Below are positions 1 to 10,100 of a stretch of 59,130 nucleotides of DNA, piece by piece. The stretch comes from Nemertoderma westbladi. Taxonomy: Eukaryota; Xenacoelomorpha; Nemertodermatida; Nemertodermatidae. The notes under the pieces were generated by a model that searched no databases, was not told the DNA's origin, and worked only from the letters and a program-made list of their open reading frames with translations. The stretch covers positions 1 to 59,130 of the forward strand of contig JAUCBJ010003746.1 in NCBI GenBank assembly GCA_032718475.1, in the 5' to 3' direction. Each line of letters starts with the position of its first letter. The first letter of the stretch is position 1. The translations under genes and the position numbers were made by a program.

Positions 1-3000
1 CCCGGTGCAATCGCTGCTATCCTGCACCGCCCCGCCCTCGTCTCCAGGACCTCATCTTTACTCGAGACGGTAGTCACCGCCATTCTATTCGGCCTTGTCT
101 TTAGCCCTATCTCTTCGGCCACCCAGTTCTCCACCAGCGTGAAGGCTGCTCCGCTGTCGACCAGCATTAATGTCGTTACTGATCGGCCGCCCTCTCCTGA
201 TATCTTTACTGGTACTACCCCGAGTAGTACTTTTCTCTTCTTCTCCTCTTCTGTCGTGCTTGTGGCCATTGCCTGGCCTCCAGTCTCGGACTCTCTGACT
301 GCTGTTTCTCTACACTCTCCGGACCTGTGTCCTTCTACCAAACATCGATGACATAGTCCGTTTGCGTCTGTGTAGGCTATACGATCTTGTTTGGGCAACG
401 CTTGCCAGTGCTTACAACTCCTGGTCTTATGTGTTCCGTCCCGGTGTAATTGACATTCGAATCCTGGATTATAGCGTTCCCTGTATAGTCCTTCACGTAT
501 CGCGCGTAGGTTTATATGTACCGATTTAGTGTTTTGGTTGTCTGTATTCGGCCTACTGGGTACATTGGGATTATGTTTATTTATGGTGTTATTTTCTTTC
601 TGTCCCTGCCACGGTGTGGCCCTGCTACCAGCTAACTGTGGACTAGCAGTCCCCTGTGTGGCCGCATGTGGTAGTGATTGTCCTACTCTCGAGAATGGAT
701 CTGCAGGATCGTGTTCGGGTTTATGGCTTGTCCCCAAACTATCCTCGCTATAGACTGGGTCTGTTATTAATTCGGCTTCATAGTTCAAGAAGCTCGACAT
801 CTCTTCTAGGCCCGGTTCCACACCCTTCTCTTCCCGTGTGGAGAAAGCGATTTTCCTCCACTTCCTTCGTAACCAGATCGGCAGTGCCTGCGCTATCGTG
901 GTGATGTTGTTAGACGCGTTGAGTTCGTATGGTGCGTCCAACGTCTTTAACACGATCAGCGCCTTTTCAACTTTGTTAGCAAACGTCTTAATGCTAACGG
1001 GATTATCCTGTAGGCCACCCGTTGTTATGCCTCTCAGGGTTTGCCTGATGATCTTGGCTGGGTGCCCGTATTCCCTGTCCAGTGCCCGCCATGCTGTCGT
1101 GAAGCCCCCTTCTATACCCTGGTATTGCCTCACGATGTCGTATGCTGGGCCTCCCGTGTATACTTGCAGATACTTTAGGCACTCCGCCTGCGTCAAATTT
1201 TTTGTTAGTATCTCGTTGCTATACATGCGCCGAAACTGAAGATATTCTTCCGGCCTACTCCCATCGAATTTGAATGGTTCCACGGGTGGTAACTCGATCC
1301 TTGTTTTTAACGCATCGATTAACGTGGCCATCCCCACTGCTTGCGCCTCTAATGGGTTCGATGGGTGTTGCATGGTTTCCCTTGCTTGGTGCGGTCCACC
1401 CGTTCTATTCTCTGCTCTCCTCTGACTTGGGTATATCATTGGGGGTAGCGGCCCCCTCCATATTTCTGTGTCACACGATTTGTTTTCGTCCAAGGGATTC
1501 GTTCTCGCTTCTATCGGGGTATATTGTTGATATTGCGATGGGGGAATGTCACCCTGTCCCCCCCCCACCAATATGTTTGGTACTGGGGTTGATGTTAATA
1601 TATTGGGGCCCATGCATTTATCCGCAATAATTCCCCCCTCCCCTGGGTATATGTTATAACCTTTGGTGCTGTAGTCATACTGCTGCACTGGTACCGGTAT
1701 AGGCCTATCAGCTTCTGGCCTACCTACCGGAATGTATTCCGCGACTTCCGGGTCTAATCCCGTTGTCCGCGCTATCCTATCGCCTACGGTGCTCCTGTCA
1801 GCATGGCCTACGGTATGTGCAGTAAGGCCTGCAGTATGTCCTACAGTCTGTATGTGCTCGGAATCGAAGTTTATTCTTCTCGAATAGTCCTCCCCGCGGC
1901 TACCGTATTCTCGATCGGTAGGTACATCCCGACGGAAAGTTTCCCTTCGACCCCCTCTGCTGCTCTCTTCTTCGCGTCGGTACGTCACGTACCTCTCTCT
2001 CGGCGCGTAGTGCGCCTCGTCGGGTCGCGTCTCTCCGGGACGACGGCAATCTCCCGTAGTTCGACCCCACCGACTCTCTTCTTCCATCTCAATCACCGAC
2101 GGCTCACTATCCGTCCTCACTCTTCTATCGTTCGCGGCGATGCTTCTCCTATCATCTTCTCCTCTTCTTCCCTCAGTGCAGTATTCCCGCTCGTGAGATC
2201 TCTCGTTGACCTCCCGGTTAAACTCCACTGTTCTTCTTCTCTCTTCTGATCGGGCTTGACACTCCGTCCGCCCTCTCGCGGCGTCAACCTGCATCTCTCT
2301 GCTCGATCGCCCGCCGCTGGGGACACTCGCGGTCCCCCTATTACTTTCCGTCGCCGTGTGTTGCGGTTTACCTACTTCGGCCCGCGCATTATCCGCCGAC
2401 GCCTGTGGGACACTCTCTGCCCCCCCCCTCTCGTCACTAACTTCTCGCGGTGGGGTGCTCGTAGCCCCCCCCCACCCGCCACTTCTAACTTCGGTACCTC
2501 TTACTACACTCCTGTACCCTTCTTGTGGGGCGCTCTCCGCCCCCCCCTTCTCGCCGCTAATCTCACGTGGTGGGGCGCTCGGAGCCCCCCCCCACTCGCC
2601 ACATCTAACTTCACTATTTCCTACCTCGTCTCTACACTTTTCTCCCGTCGACACAACATTTACATTGGGGCTGGGTCCGCTTACCCCCGCCCCTCTCTCC
2701 ACTACTACCTGGCCTACCAGGCCTACTTCGGGTTGTCTCAACCCTGCCGATTCCGGCCTACTAACTACGAGGCCCACCAGGCCTACCTCGGGTTGGCCCA
2801 ACCCCGCTACTTCCGCCCTACTGACTACGTGGCCTACCAGGCCCACCTCGGGTTGGCTCAACCCCGCTGTCTCCGGCCTACCCACTGCGTGGCTTACCAG
2901 GCTCACCCCGGGTTGACTCAACCCCGCCGTCTCCGGCCTACTTACTACGTGGCCTACCAGGCCCTCACCCGCCGGGCTATGTGCGTTGGACACGTCTACA

Positions 3001-4973
3001 TTAATAATACCACTGTGACTATCCTGCGCACCAAAGCTAGAAACAATATGTTGCGTTATAACAGTATTCGGATTATTTTGTAAAATCGAATTCGGGTTAT
3101 TATTTAAATTATTTGGATCATTTTGTGAAATCGAATTCGGATTATTACTTAAATTATTTGGACTATTCTGTATAACTACATCACTAGAATTACTCTGTAC
3201 GTCAATATTAGAATCGTTCTGATTTAAAATAATATTATTACTATTAGGTAACGTATTTCCTGCAATAAAAATTTGGTTAGAGTCGTCCAATACAGTATTA
3301 TTAATATTAGCGTTATCTACTGTATTAGTGTTATTACCCCCCCCGCTCGTACGATCACACCAGTTTCGTGTCCGTAGTGTGGTCCCTGTCAGTGGAGTAT
3401 TAATAAACGTATCCACGGCCCCCGGCTCCTCTGAAATGTTCGAGCCTGCCCCTCTCTCAGACACTCCTGCCCGCGCCCGTTCCACCTCGCGCGCGTGTAC
3501 AGCCGTATACTCTACGAATTTGTCTCGCTGTTTCTCTAACTCTATTCGGCCACTCTCCACTCTTATTACTTTCTCCTTTGACTCTCGTTTTTCCTGCTCG
3601 ATCAATTCCAGCTCTCTCCTAATCCCCTCTCTTCTTCTCGCCTTACGCTCTTTGCGTTCACTTTCCTCTCTCGCCTCACGTTTCTCGCGTTCGCTTTCCT
3701 CTCTCGCCCCTCGTTTCTCGCGTTCCGCATCGCGTCTCTCCTCGCGTTCCCTTCGTTCCCCTCTCTCTCTCGCCTCGCGTTCCTCGCGTTCTCTCTCGCG
3801 CTCCGCCTCGCGTTTCTCGCGTTCTGCTTCGCGTTTCTCGCGTTCTGCCTCGCGTTCTCTCTCGCGTTCCCTCTCTTCCCTCAACTCTATCTCCTCACAC
3901 TCCCTAAGGTTCCTCGCGGCCCTTTCGCCCCTCTCCCTCAACTCTTTAATCGACACCGTTTCCCTCTCTAGCATCACTCTCCCCTCCTCTAGCCGTCTAC
4001 CTAGTTCTCTATTCGCCTCTACCACTACATTGAAACGGTGTCTAGCCTCTATCTCTCTCACCCGTCTTTCTTTTTCGGAGGATGTAACAGACTTATCGGT
4101 TGCGACGGATTCCCTCCGCCTTCCCGACCCGCTGGCTCTCCCCCCCTTTCCGGAACTCCCTCCGACCGACGAGACCGAACCCGCGGGGTCAACCTCGGGT
4201 TCGCCCTCCTCTGGTCTGTTCCAACCTACTGTCTTTATACCCCGGGCATCGATTAAGTATGGCCCTAAGTACACTACCCTAGGTTCTATACTCCCATACC
4301 GCCATGAGTCATACAGTTCCTCGGCGACCCAAGTCGCTCTCTCCTCGGCCAATCCTCTCTGCCCGAAGCGCACTAGATAATATAAATGTCTATTCGACTC
4401 ACCTAGTCCTAGGTTCAGTTTTACCTCGTCTATCCTCTTCCCTTCTCTGGCCTCCTTTATCAGTCTCCGGGTCGCGTTGTAGGCCCGTCGAAGTCGCTCG
4501 GAAACCCCGACGTCCTCGTCGCCGACCCCTCGTCCGTCTCTCCGGGTTCGACGTCGTACCGGCGGCCCCACCGTCGCCGTTCCGGTGGGCCGTGCGTCGC
4601 CCTCGGCCTGCGGTTGGCTGGCGACATCGGTGTCGACATCCCCGTCGTCTCTCCGGGTCCGGCGTCGTACCGTCGGCCCCACCGTCGCCGTCTCGGTGGG
4701 CCGTTCGTCGCCCTCGGCCTGTGGCTGGCCCGCGACGTCGGTATCGACATCCCCGCTGTGTGTCGACTCGTCTCTCTCTTCCTCGAGCCCGATCTCTCTA
4801 TCCTCCGGCTCGATCTCTGGTTCCAGGCGGTCCCCCTCTACTCGAATCCCCGGTTCGCCCGGTACGGATGGCTCCGGTGTCGTGGGCGTATATCGCCTGG
4901 TCGCGGCCTCGCGGATCGTTAGATCGTCGTCGTCCGGGGTCCGCGTGGGTGTCACTTCACCCGACTCGCTCAT
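1..4973 (-). CDS. BEL/Pao retrotransposon gag-protease, giant ORF, 3' part outside the window
   Basis: Read on the minus strand from ATG at 4973, the frame has no stop down to base 3 (1,657 codons) and leaves the window. An in-frame stop at 5007-5009 bounds the 5' side, and the ATG has A at -3. N-terminal to C-terminal I see: an acidic head; a tandem 38-residue duplication (DNA about 4520-4750); a charged Arg/Glu-rich coiled-coil-like stretch (residues ~338-480); an Asn/Ser-rich stretch (~545-660); about five 20-residue repeats (~666-758); Pro/Arg-rich and acidic parts; a DUF1759-type capsid region from ~1234 containing FKFDGSRPEEYLQF; a CCHC knuckle CHRCLVEGHRSGEC (1541-1554); and an aspartic protease motif VDSGAAFT with Asp1606. 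The capsid, knuckle and protease order is that of BEL/Pao gag. The ~1,200-residue N-terminal extension is unusual. The pol part must lie to the left. Assignment to BEL/Pao rather than another LTR class rests on the capsid and protease resemblance. Confidence 0.88.
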   Translation of the reverse strand, partial: MSESGEVTPTRTPDDDDLTIREAATRRYTPTTPEPSVPGEPGIRVEGDRLEPEIEPEDREIGLEEERDESTHSGDVDTDVAGQPQAEGDERPTETATVGPTVRRRTRRDDGDVDTDVASQPQAEGDARPTGTATVGPPVRRRTRRDGRGVGDEDVGVSERLRRAYNATRRLIKEAREGKRIDEVKLNLGLGESNRHLYYLVRFGQRGLAEERATWVAEELYDSWRYGSIEPRVVYLGPYLIDARGIKTVGWNRPEEGEPEVDPAGSVSSVGGSSGKGGRASGSGRRRESVATDKSVTSSEKERRVREIEARHRFNVVVEANRELGRRLEEGRVMLERETVSIKELRERGERAARNLRECEEIELREEREREREREAEREKREAEREKREAEREREREEREARERGERREREERRDAEREKRGAREESEREKREAREESERKERKARRREGIRRELELIEQEKRESKEKVIRVESGRIELEKQRDKFVEYTAVHAREVERARAGVSERGAGSNISEEPGAVDTFINTPLTGTTLRTRNWCDRTSGGGNNTNTVDNANINNTVLDDSNQIFIAGNTLPNSNNIILNQNDSNIDVQSNSSDVVIQNSPNNLSNNPNSISQNDPNNLNNNPNSILQNNPNTVITQHIVSSFGAQDSHSGIINVDVSNAHSPAGEGLVGHVVSRPETAGLSQPGVSLVSHAVGRPETAGLSQPEVGLVGHVVSRAEVAGLGQPEVGLVGLVVSRPESAGLRQPEVGLVGQVVVERGAGVSGPSPNVNVVSTGEKCRDEVGNSEVRCGEWGGAPSAPPREISGEKGGAESAPQEGYRSVVRGTEVRSGGWGGATSTPPREVSDERGGAESVPQASADNARAEVGKPQHTATESNRGTASVPSGGRSSREMQVDAARGRTECQARSEERRRTVEFNREVNERSHEREYCTEGRRGEDDRRSIAANDRRVRTDSEPSVIEMEEESRWGRTTGDCRRPGETRPDEAHYAPRERYVTYRREEESSRGGRRETFRRDVPTDREYGSRGEDYSRRINFDSEHIQTVGHTAGLTAHTVGHADRSTVGDRIARTTGLDPEVAEYIPVGRPEADRPIPVPVQQYDYSTKGYNIYPGEGGIIADKCMGPNILTSTPVPNILVGGGQGDIPPSQYQQYTPIEARTNPLDENKSCDTEIWRGPLPPMIYPSQRRAENRTGGPHQARETMQHPSNPLEAQAVGMATLIDALKTRIELPPVEPFKFDGSRPEEYLQFRRMYSNEILTKNLTQAECLKYLQVYTGGPAYDIVRQYQGIEGGFTTAWRALDREYGHPAKIIRQTLRGITTGGLQDNPVSIKTFANKVEKALIVLKTLDAPYELNASNNITTIAQALPIWLRRKWRKIAFSTREEKGVEPGLEEMSSFLNYEAELITDPVYSEDSLGTSHKPEHDPADPFSRVGQSLPHAATQGTASPQLAGSRATPWQGQKENNTINKHNPNVPSRPNTDNQNTKSVHINLRAIREGLYRERYNPGFECQLHRDGTHKTRSCKHWQALPKQDRIAYTDANGLCHRCLVEGHRSGECRETAVRESETGGQAMATSTTEEEKKRKVLLGVVPVKISGEGGRSVTTLMLVDSGAAFTLVENWVAEEIGLKTRPNRMAVTTVSSKDEVLETRAGRCRIAAIAP
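312..353 (-). other. CCHC zinc knuckle of the BEL-type gag
   Basis: The translated minus strand gives C-x2-C-x4-H-x4-C (CHRC, then LVEG, H, RSGE, C), the canonical retroviral-type nucleocapsid zinc knuckle. It lies about 52 residues before the protease Asp, whose codon is at 156-158 in a V-D-S-G-A context. This fixes the reading frame and orientation of the partial element at the left edge. Confidence 0.9.
2700..2975 (-). repeat. In-frame 60-bp tandem repeat inside gag
   Basis: About five units of 60 bp sit in the gag frame, each coding a 20-residue unit of the form LVGxVVxRPExAGLxQPEVG. Units differ by scattered substitutions, mostly without breaking the frame. The opposite strand is also open here because of the repeat's base composition; I treat that plus-strand frame as a shadow. 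Confidence 0.85.
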
Positions 4974-7156
4974 CTTTTGTCTGTTGGTGGCTGGTGGTAT
5001 CTGAGTCTATTAGGCTAGGGCAGCAGTTGTTGTTTAGTTACTGTGACGGGATCATCCGGAGATGAACCCGATTTATCCTGTTTTAGCTCACGCGTCCCCG
5101 CCGTGTGAAAGAGTGTAAGTTGAGGTTACTGTTGTTCGTTATATTGTGATCTTGAGACGCGATATAGATATAGATATAGATTGATGTTATACACTGACGT
5201 TCACAGGTTGACGGGATGACGGTAACTAAAATCCCGGTACTTCCCTAATTGTAACTTACTGTACCACCAGTAACACTGAGATAACTGAGGTAATATGATT
5301 ACTGCTTACTGGTTATATCGCACGGTGGCCTTATTGCTACTCAATCGGTGCCAGCCCCCCTCTGATTGGTTGCTACCCTTGTTGGCGCCCTTTGAGGTGT
5401 TCCCGTTCACCCCAGCTATTCTCTTCCTTGTCAGGATACTAACCCCTGACCCTTATTGTGTGCTTCTCCTTCCCATTCTGTTGGGGAGACACGAGTTGGT
5501 TTGGGACCTAATCTCGTGTCCCCCAATATTGCTTATTGGCTTAACTTTGTGGAGTATTGGCGGGATTGATTCGCTAACAAGGCTAGCGGACGTCGCTGCC
5601 TACCCCTCTCGGCCCCCGGACAGCGCAAGATCCTCAGCGCTGGTGTACTTTCGCCGATGTGCCTATCGCCAACGTAGTAGCTGCACAACGACCACAACAA
5701 CCAGCGCGAGTCACTCCACCGTCCGTCCCAAAGGCTTAGATTTACTTCAGGTTCTTACTGGAGAGTTAGGGCTACTTTCACAATTGCGACTCGCTACTGT
5801 AAACACACTTTAGTAGTAACATTCACCTATAAACACACAAATTCCACACAACTGTCACAAACCGCACACATTCGGGCCATTTGTCCGTTAGTCAAGTGCC
5901 TTCCAGAATGCCACGCTATTATTGGGTATCCTGTGATACTAGCAGTATGCTATTTATTCCTTATGCTATTCAATGGGGCAAGCCTTTATTGTTATTTTAA
6001 CTCACTTCTAATTCTAGCGTGGTTGTTGCCATGGTGACATTATGGAAAGCTAGCAGTAGAATTAGGGTAATTCTCATGCATACAGATCTGGGATGCTATT
6101 TAATAGTAATTCTTTAATTGTCAATACTCCTCTTTATACATGATTTTATGAATTTTATCGGCTATTGACTATATATTGGAGATTCTCGCACACTAATACA
6201 CTTATAATAGGGTGAATCTCCGCTCCCATGATCTATTAATTTATGGAATTTTGGGAATGTTATAAATTGTATAAAAATGACAATTAATCAAATTCATTAA
6301 AAAATGAATTTAAATTTATTCCCGTAAATTTTATTATTTAATATTAAATAGACACAATTTTATTCCAGAACATGTCTGGGGACTAGGATCCTTGATTCTA
6401 GGAAATTGGTCTTTTTAAGAATATCGGTAAGTGCTACGATATCTTAATAGACTAGAATTTTAAAGGATCTAAAATTTGACAGATTTTATAAATATTAATA
6501 GTTAATATTTAGGATGGGCACCAGTTTATTCCAGAACTATTCTGGGGACGTTAACCACTGATTCTAGAATTTTGTCTTTCAAGTATATCGGTGGGTGCCG
6601 CGATATCTTAATCGACTAGAATTACAGATGGTCAAAAGGTTTAACAGATTTATTTTGCGTTTTACGCTACTGTTAAAGGGACATCACGCTACTATATGTA
6701 TTATTTAATATACGGTATGAGAGCAATATCACAAGAAGCAATGTCAGTGAGAAGAGGCAAGTCGTTTCCAAGGTCTACCCAGAGCTTGGTTTAGCCGAGA
6801 CACGAGGATCTGAATTTTGCATTCCTAATACTCTACTTACCAATAATACTTGAATATAGTAGGAGCTTTATTGTACTTTAATAAGTATGGATATTTCATC
6901 TTACTGTAGTCACGTATTTATAATATGATACGGACAGTAAGGAAAGAGAAAAAGAATTATTTCTCGCCGTCGCACTAAATATATAATATATAAGTAATTA
7001 AGTAATAAACACTAATATATATTGCACTAATCTACTAAATAATCGCTAAAATAACATTCTACTAAATAAAATTAAAGAAAACGATTATAATAAAATTACA
7101 TAATAATACATACATAAATATAAAAATAATGAAACAAACATAAAATAATATAGTCA
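4974..7156. other. Non-coding spacer between two BEL/Pao elements, probably holding LTR sequence
   Basis: This stretch separates the gag start of the left element from the pol end of the right element. It should hold the 5' LTR and leader of the former and the 3' LTR of the latter. A purine-rich GGAGTGGG on the minus strand at about 7158-7165, followed by TGTGTGAC, is a plausible polypurine tract and 3' LTR start for the right element. I could not find matching LTR partners elsewhere in the window, so the boundaries are not set. It also holds a short (GATATA)n run near 5160 and the duplicated block at 6359-6650. A plus-strand frame at 5295-5813 has no recognisable domain and is left out. Confidence 0.45.
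6359..6650. repeat. Diverged tandem duplication, ~167-bp period
   Basis: Two related blocks begin near 6359 and 6526. Each starts TTATTCCAGAAC, continues with TCTGGGGAC and GATTCTAG, then ATATCGGT, and ends with CGATATCTTAAT and GACTAGAATT. They differ by many substitutions, so the duplication is old. It lies in the presumed LTR region between the BEL elements and may be an LTR-internal regulatory repeat. Confidence 0.65.
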
Positions 7157-7176
7157 CACACCCACTCCAGACGCTG

Positions 7177-10100
7177 TTACGTTGGGGAGTCCCTAGATGT
7201 TTGTTGGATTAGGGAGGTGGTCGTGGGAAGAGTATCTTGCCTTCCATAGTTTCCAGAGAGTTCTCTGTCTCTTTCCAGTAAACATAAACGACCAACTGGG
7301 CGATTGAGCTGCTGCGTCTCGAAGACAATTCCCGGTTTCTTAAAGTTACGTCGCATGACGACGAGTTCTACCGATCGCACCAAACCATCATCCGAGATGT
7401 GAGTCTCGATGATACGACCTGTCTGCCACCGCTTACGTGGAAGATCTGAATCCACAATAAGGACCATGTCTCCAGCGCTGACGTTTTCTTGCTGCGCAAA
7501 CCACTTAGTTCGAAGTTGTAGCGTGGGCAGATAATGTTTTTCGAAATGGTCAGCGAAACGACGGGATAACAACTGCATAAGTTGCCAAGTTTGCCGGCAG
7601 TATTCGTCTCCGTCTGTGATTTCCGATCGTGGGAGCATGGCTACAGGTTTCTTCAGTAGGAAGTGCGTGGGTGTTAGCGCTTCCAGGGAATCGGGACTCG
7701 ATGAGACTGGCATAAGCAGTCTCTCGTTGATATAGGCGGCGATTTCCTCCATTAACATCCGCAAAAGTTTGCGGCACGGCACTATAAAGTGAAATGCGGT
7801 CTTCACGCTCCTGATTAATCTCTCCCAACTTCCTCCCCACCAAGGGGCGTCGGCGGCGTTGAAGGTCAAGCTAGACGCTGTTACCCTTAGCTGATCATCC
7901 ACCTGTCTTTGGTTCCAGTCTTTGACGTAAGCCTTGATTTCATTGTTGGCACCAATGAAGTTTGTTCCCTTATCAGATCTCATCGTGTTACTAGTTCCAA
8001 AGCGAGCGATCTGTCGTCGTAAGCTCAATAGGAAGCTGTTGGTAGATAAATCGTTCACTATATCGAGATGGATAGCTCTACAAGTCATACAGACAAAGAT
8101 GACACACCATCTCTTGACTATAGTCCTAGCACGATATACCTCAATAGGGCCAAATAAATCCACACCGGTATTAGTAAAGGGTGGTTCATAGAAGCTTACT
8201 CGTTCCCTAGGTAATTCTGCCTCTCGCTGTGTTAAAGGCCTACTGAATGCTTTCCTACAGGGTATGCAGTTCCTAAGAACTTGGTTCAGAGCTCTACGGG
8301 GTTTATAAAAATAATAGCGAGTTCGAATTTCGCTAAGAACTCGTTCTCTACCAGCATGATAAAGTTTGGTGTGAACATCTACAATCATCTTGATTTGTAT
8401 TTCAAGATTTCTAATGAGTATGGGAAACTTAGCGTCAAAGGATAATGGAGCATTAGTTAATCTTCCTCCAACACGTATCAACCCATCTATCATAGTGCTA
8501 GAGAAACGATCCCTTAAGCGCATCTGTGGATTTCTCAACAACAGGAAATACTTATCGGAATCCTCATAGCATTGCAGGAGTCTCAGCATCTGCTTATTGG
8601 TTTCTTCATGCTCCTGATAACTGATCTTCTCCTTCAGAAACCTGTCGGATATCTTATATTTGGGAAGATCTTTAACAACATGGACCTGCACAGATGTCAG
8701 TGGAGCGGTATCACTATTGGTCTTCGTCCTGGAGTAGTGATGATGAAAACATCGCTTTAAATATGTAACGGCCTTACAGAGCCGATTCCAGGAACTGTAG
8801 TGATATATCGCTCTCTGCAGGAGAGGTGAGAGTCCTTGCGAGACATCTGGTATTCCAGATTTCCAATCCCTCTCTCTGATTTCCACAACAGACTTATTTG
8901 TGGCTGTGGGTTTCGGATCCAAAGCGTCGTCTCCGGAAGTGTGTAGTACAGACAGATCTACCACGGGTTTAAATAACTTCGATTTACTCGCCCGAGTTTT
9001 AGGTTTGACTTTCTCCGCTCCCTTGGCCTGTCTAATCTCCGCCGTAGTAAGATGAGGAGGCCATTCATCCTCTTCTTTGCTTAGGAAGTCGGGTCCACCT
9101 AACCAGTCTGGAGTATCTATCAGTTCTTGTGGAGTTGCTCCCCTGGAGGCGATGTCTGCTGGATTAATCGTTCCGGGGCAATGTCTCCATTGATCCATCT
9201 TCGTGCGACTAAGTATAATGGCTACTCTGTTGGTAACGAAGACGCTGAACTGACAGACTTCATTGGTTATATACTCCAACACGAGTAAAGCATCGGTCCA
9301 ATAGACAGTTTTCTCCAGTGGATATTCGATCTGTTCTGTTACATTCCGGCCGATGGCTGTAGCGTATAGAGCCGCTTTTAACTCCGCTCGAGGAACTTTC
9401 AACTTGTTGTTTATCAATGCCTTAGAGGTAACCAAGGCGACTTTGATTCCATCCGGAGTTTCCACTCTCAGGTAGGCTACTATACCTATTCCCATATCGC
9501 TGGCGTCTCCAAACACATGGAGTTGATAGGAATATGTAGGGAGAACATGACCAAAATATGAACGGGAAATTATAAAGTTCTCGATGGCTGGTAGAGAATC
9601 TTCCCATTTCATCCACCTCTTTAATAGTTCTCCCTTAAGTGGATCGTCCCATGAGTGGTTTTCAAGCCACATTTGTTGTACTAAACTCCGAGCAATCAAT
9701 ATAACTGGGCTAATAAATCCCAATGGATCGAAATAAGTGCTCAGGATACTTAAACAAATCCGTTTAGTCCGAACTGGATTATCTCGCTGTTTTAGCTGGA
9801 AAAACAGGATATCTCTCTCTGTGTCCCATTTCAAACCAAGTGTCTTGGTTTCTGGAAGATCGTCTTTGATTAGGTCTAGATCTTTCGCTCCTCGATCTTC
9901 TACCGGGATCGATTCCAGAAACTCACGGGAGTTGCTGGTGAATTTAGTTAATCGAAATCCACCTCTTTTTAAGCACTCTACCGTTCCTTTGGCGACATCA
10001 ATGGCTTCTTCAACTGATGGAAGGGACTTTAAATTGTCGTCCATGTATATATCCCGTTTGATGTTGTCGATCACCTCTTTAGAGAAGGCGTCCCGGTTGT

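Noticed and set aside
2256-4380. Long plus-strand frames (275, 186 and 350 codons) over the left-edge element
   Set aside because: They are shadows of the minus-strand gag, opened by its purine-rich, repeat-built composition. Their products are Ser/Arg or Pro-rich repeats without domains, while the minus frame has capsid, zinc knuckle and protease.
5295-5813. 172-codon plus-strand frame between the BEL elements
   Set aside because: No domain is recognised; it is Leu/Ser/Thr-rich and lies in presumed LTR or leader sequence.
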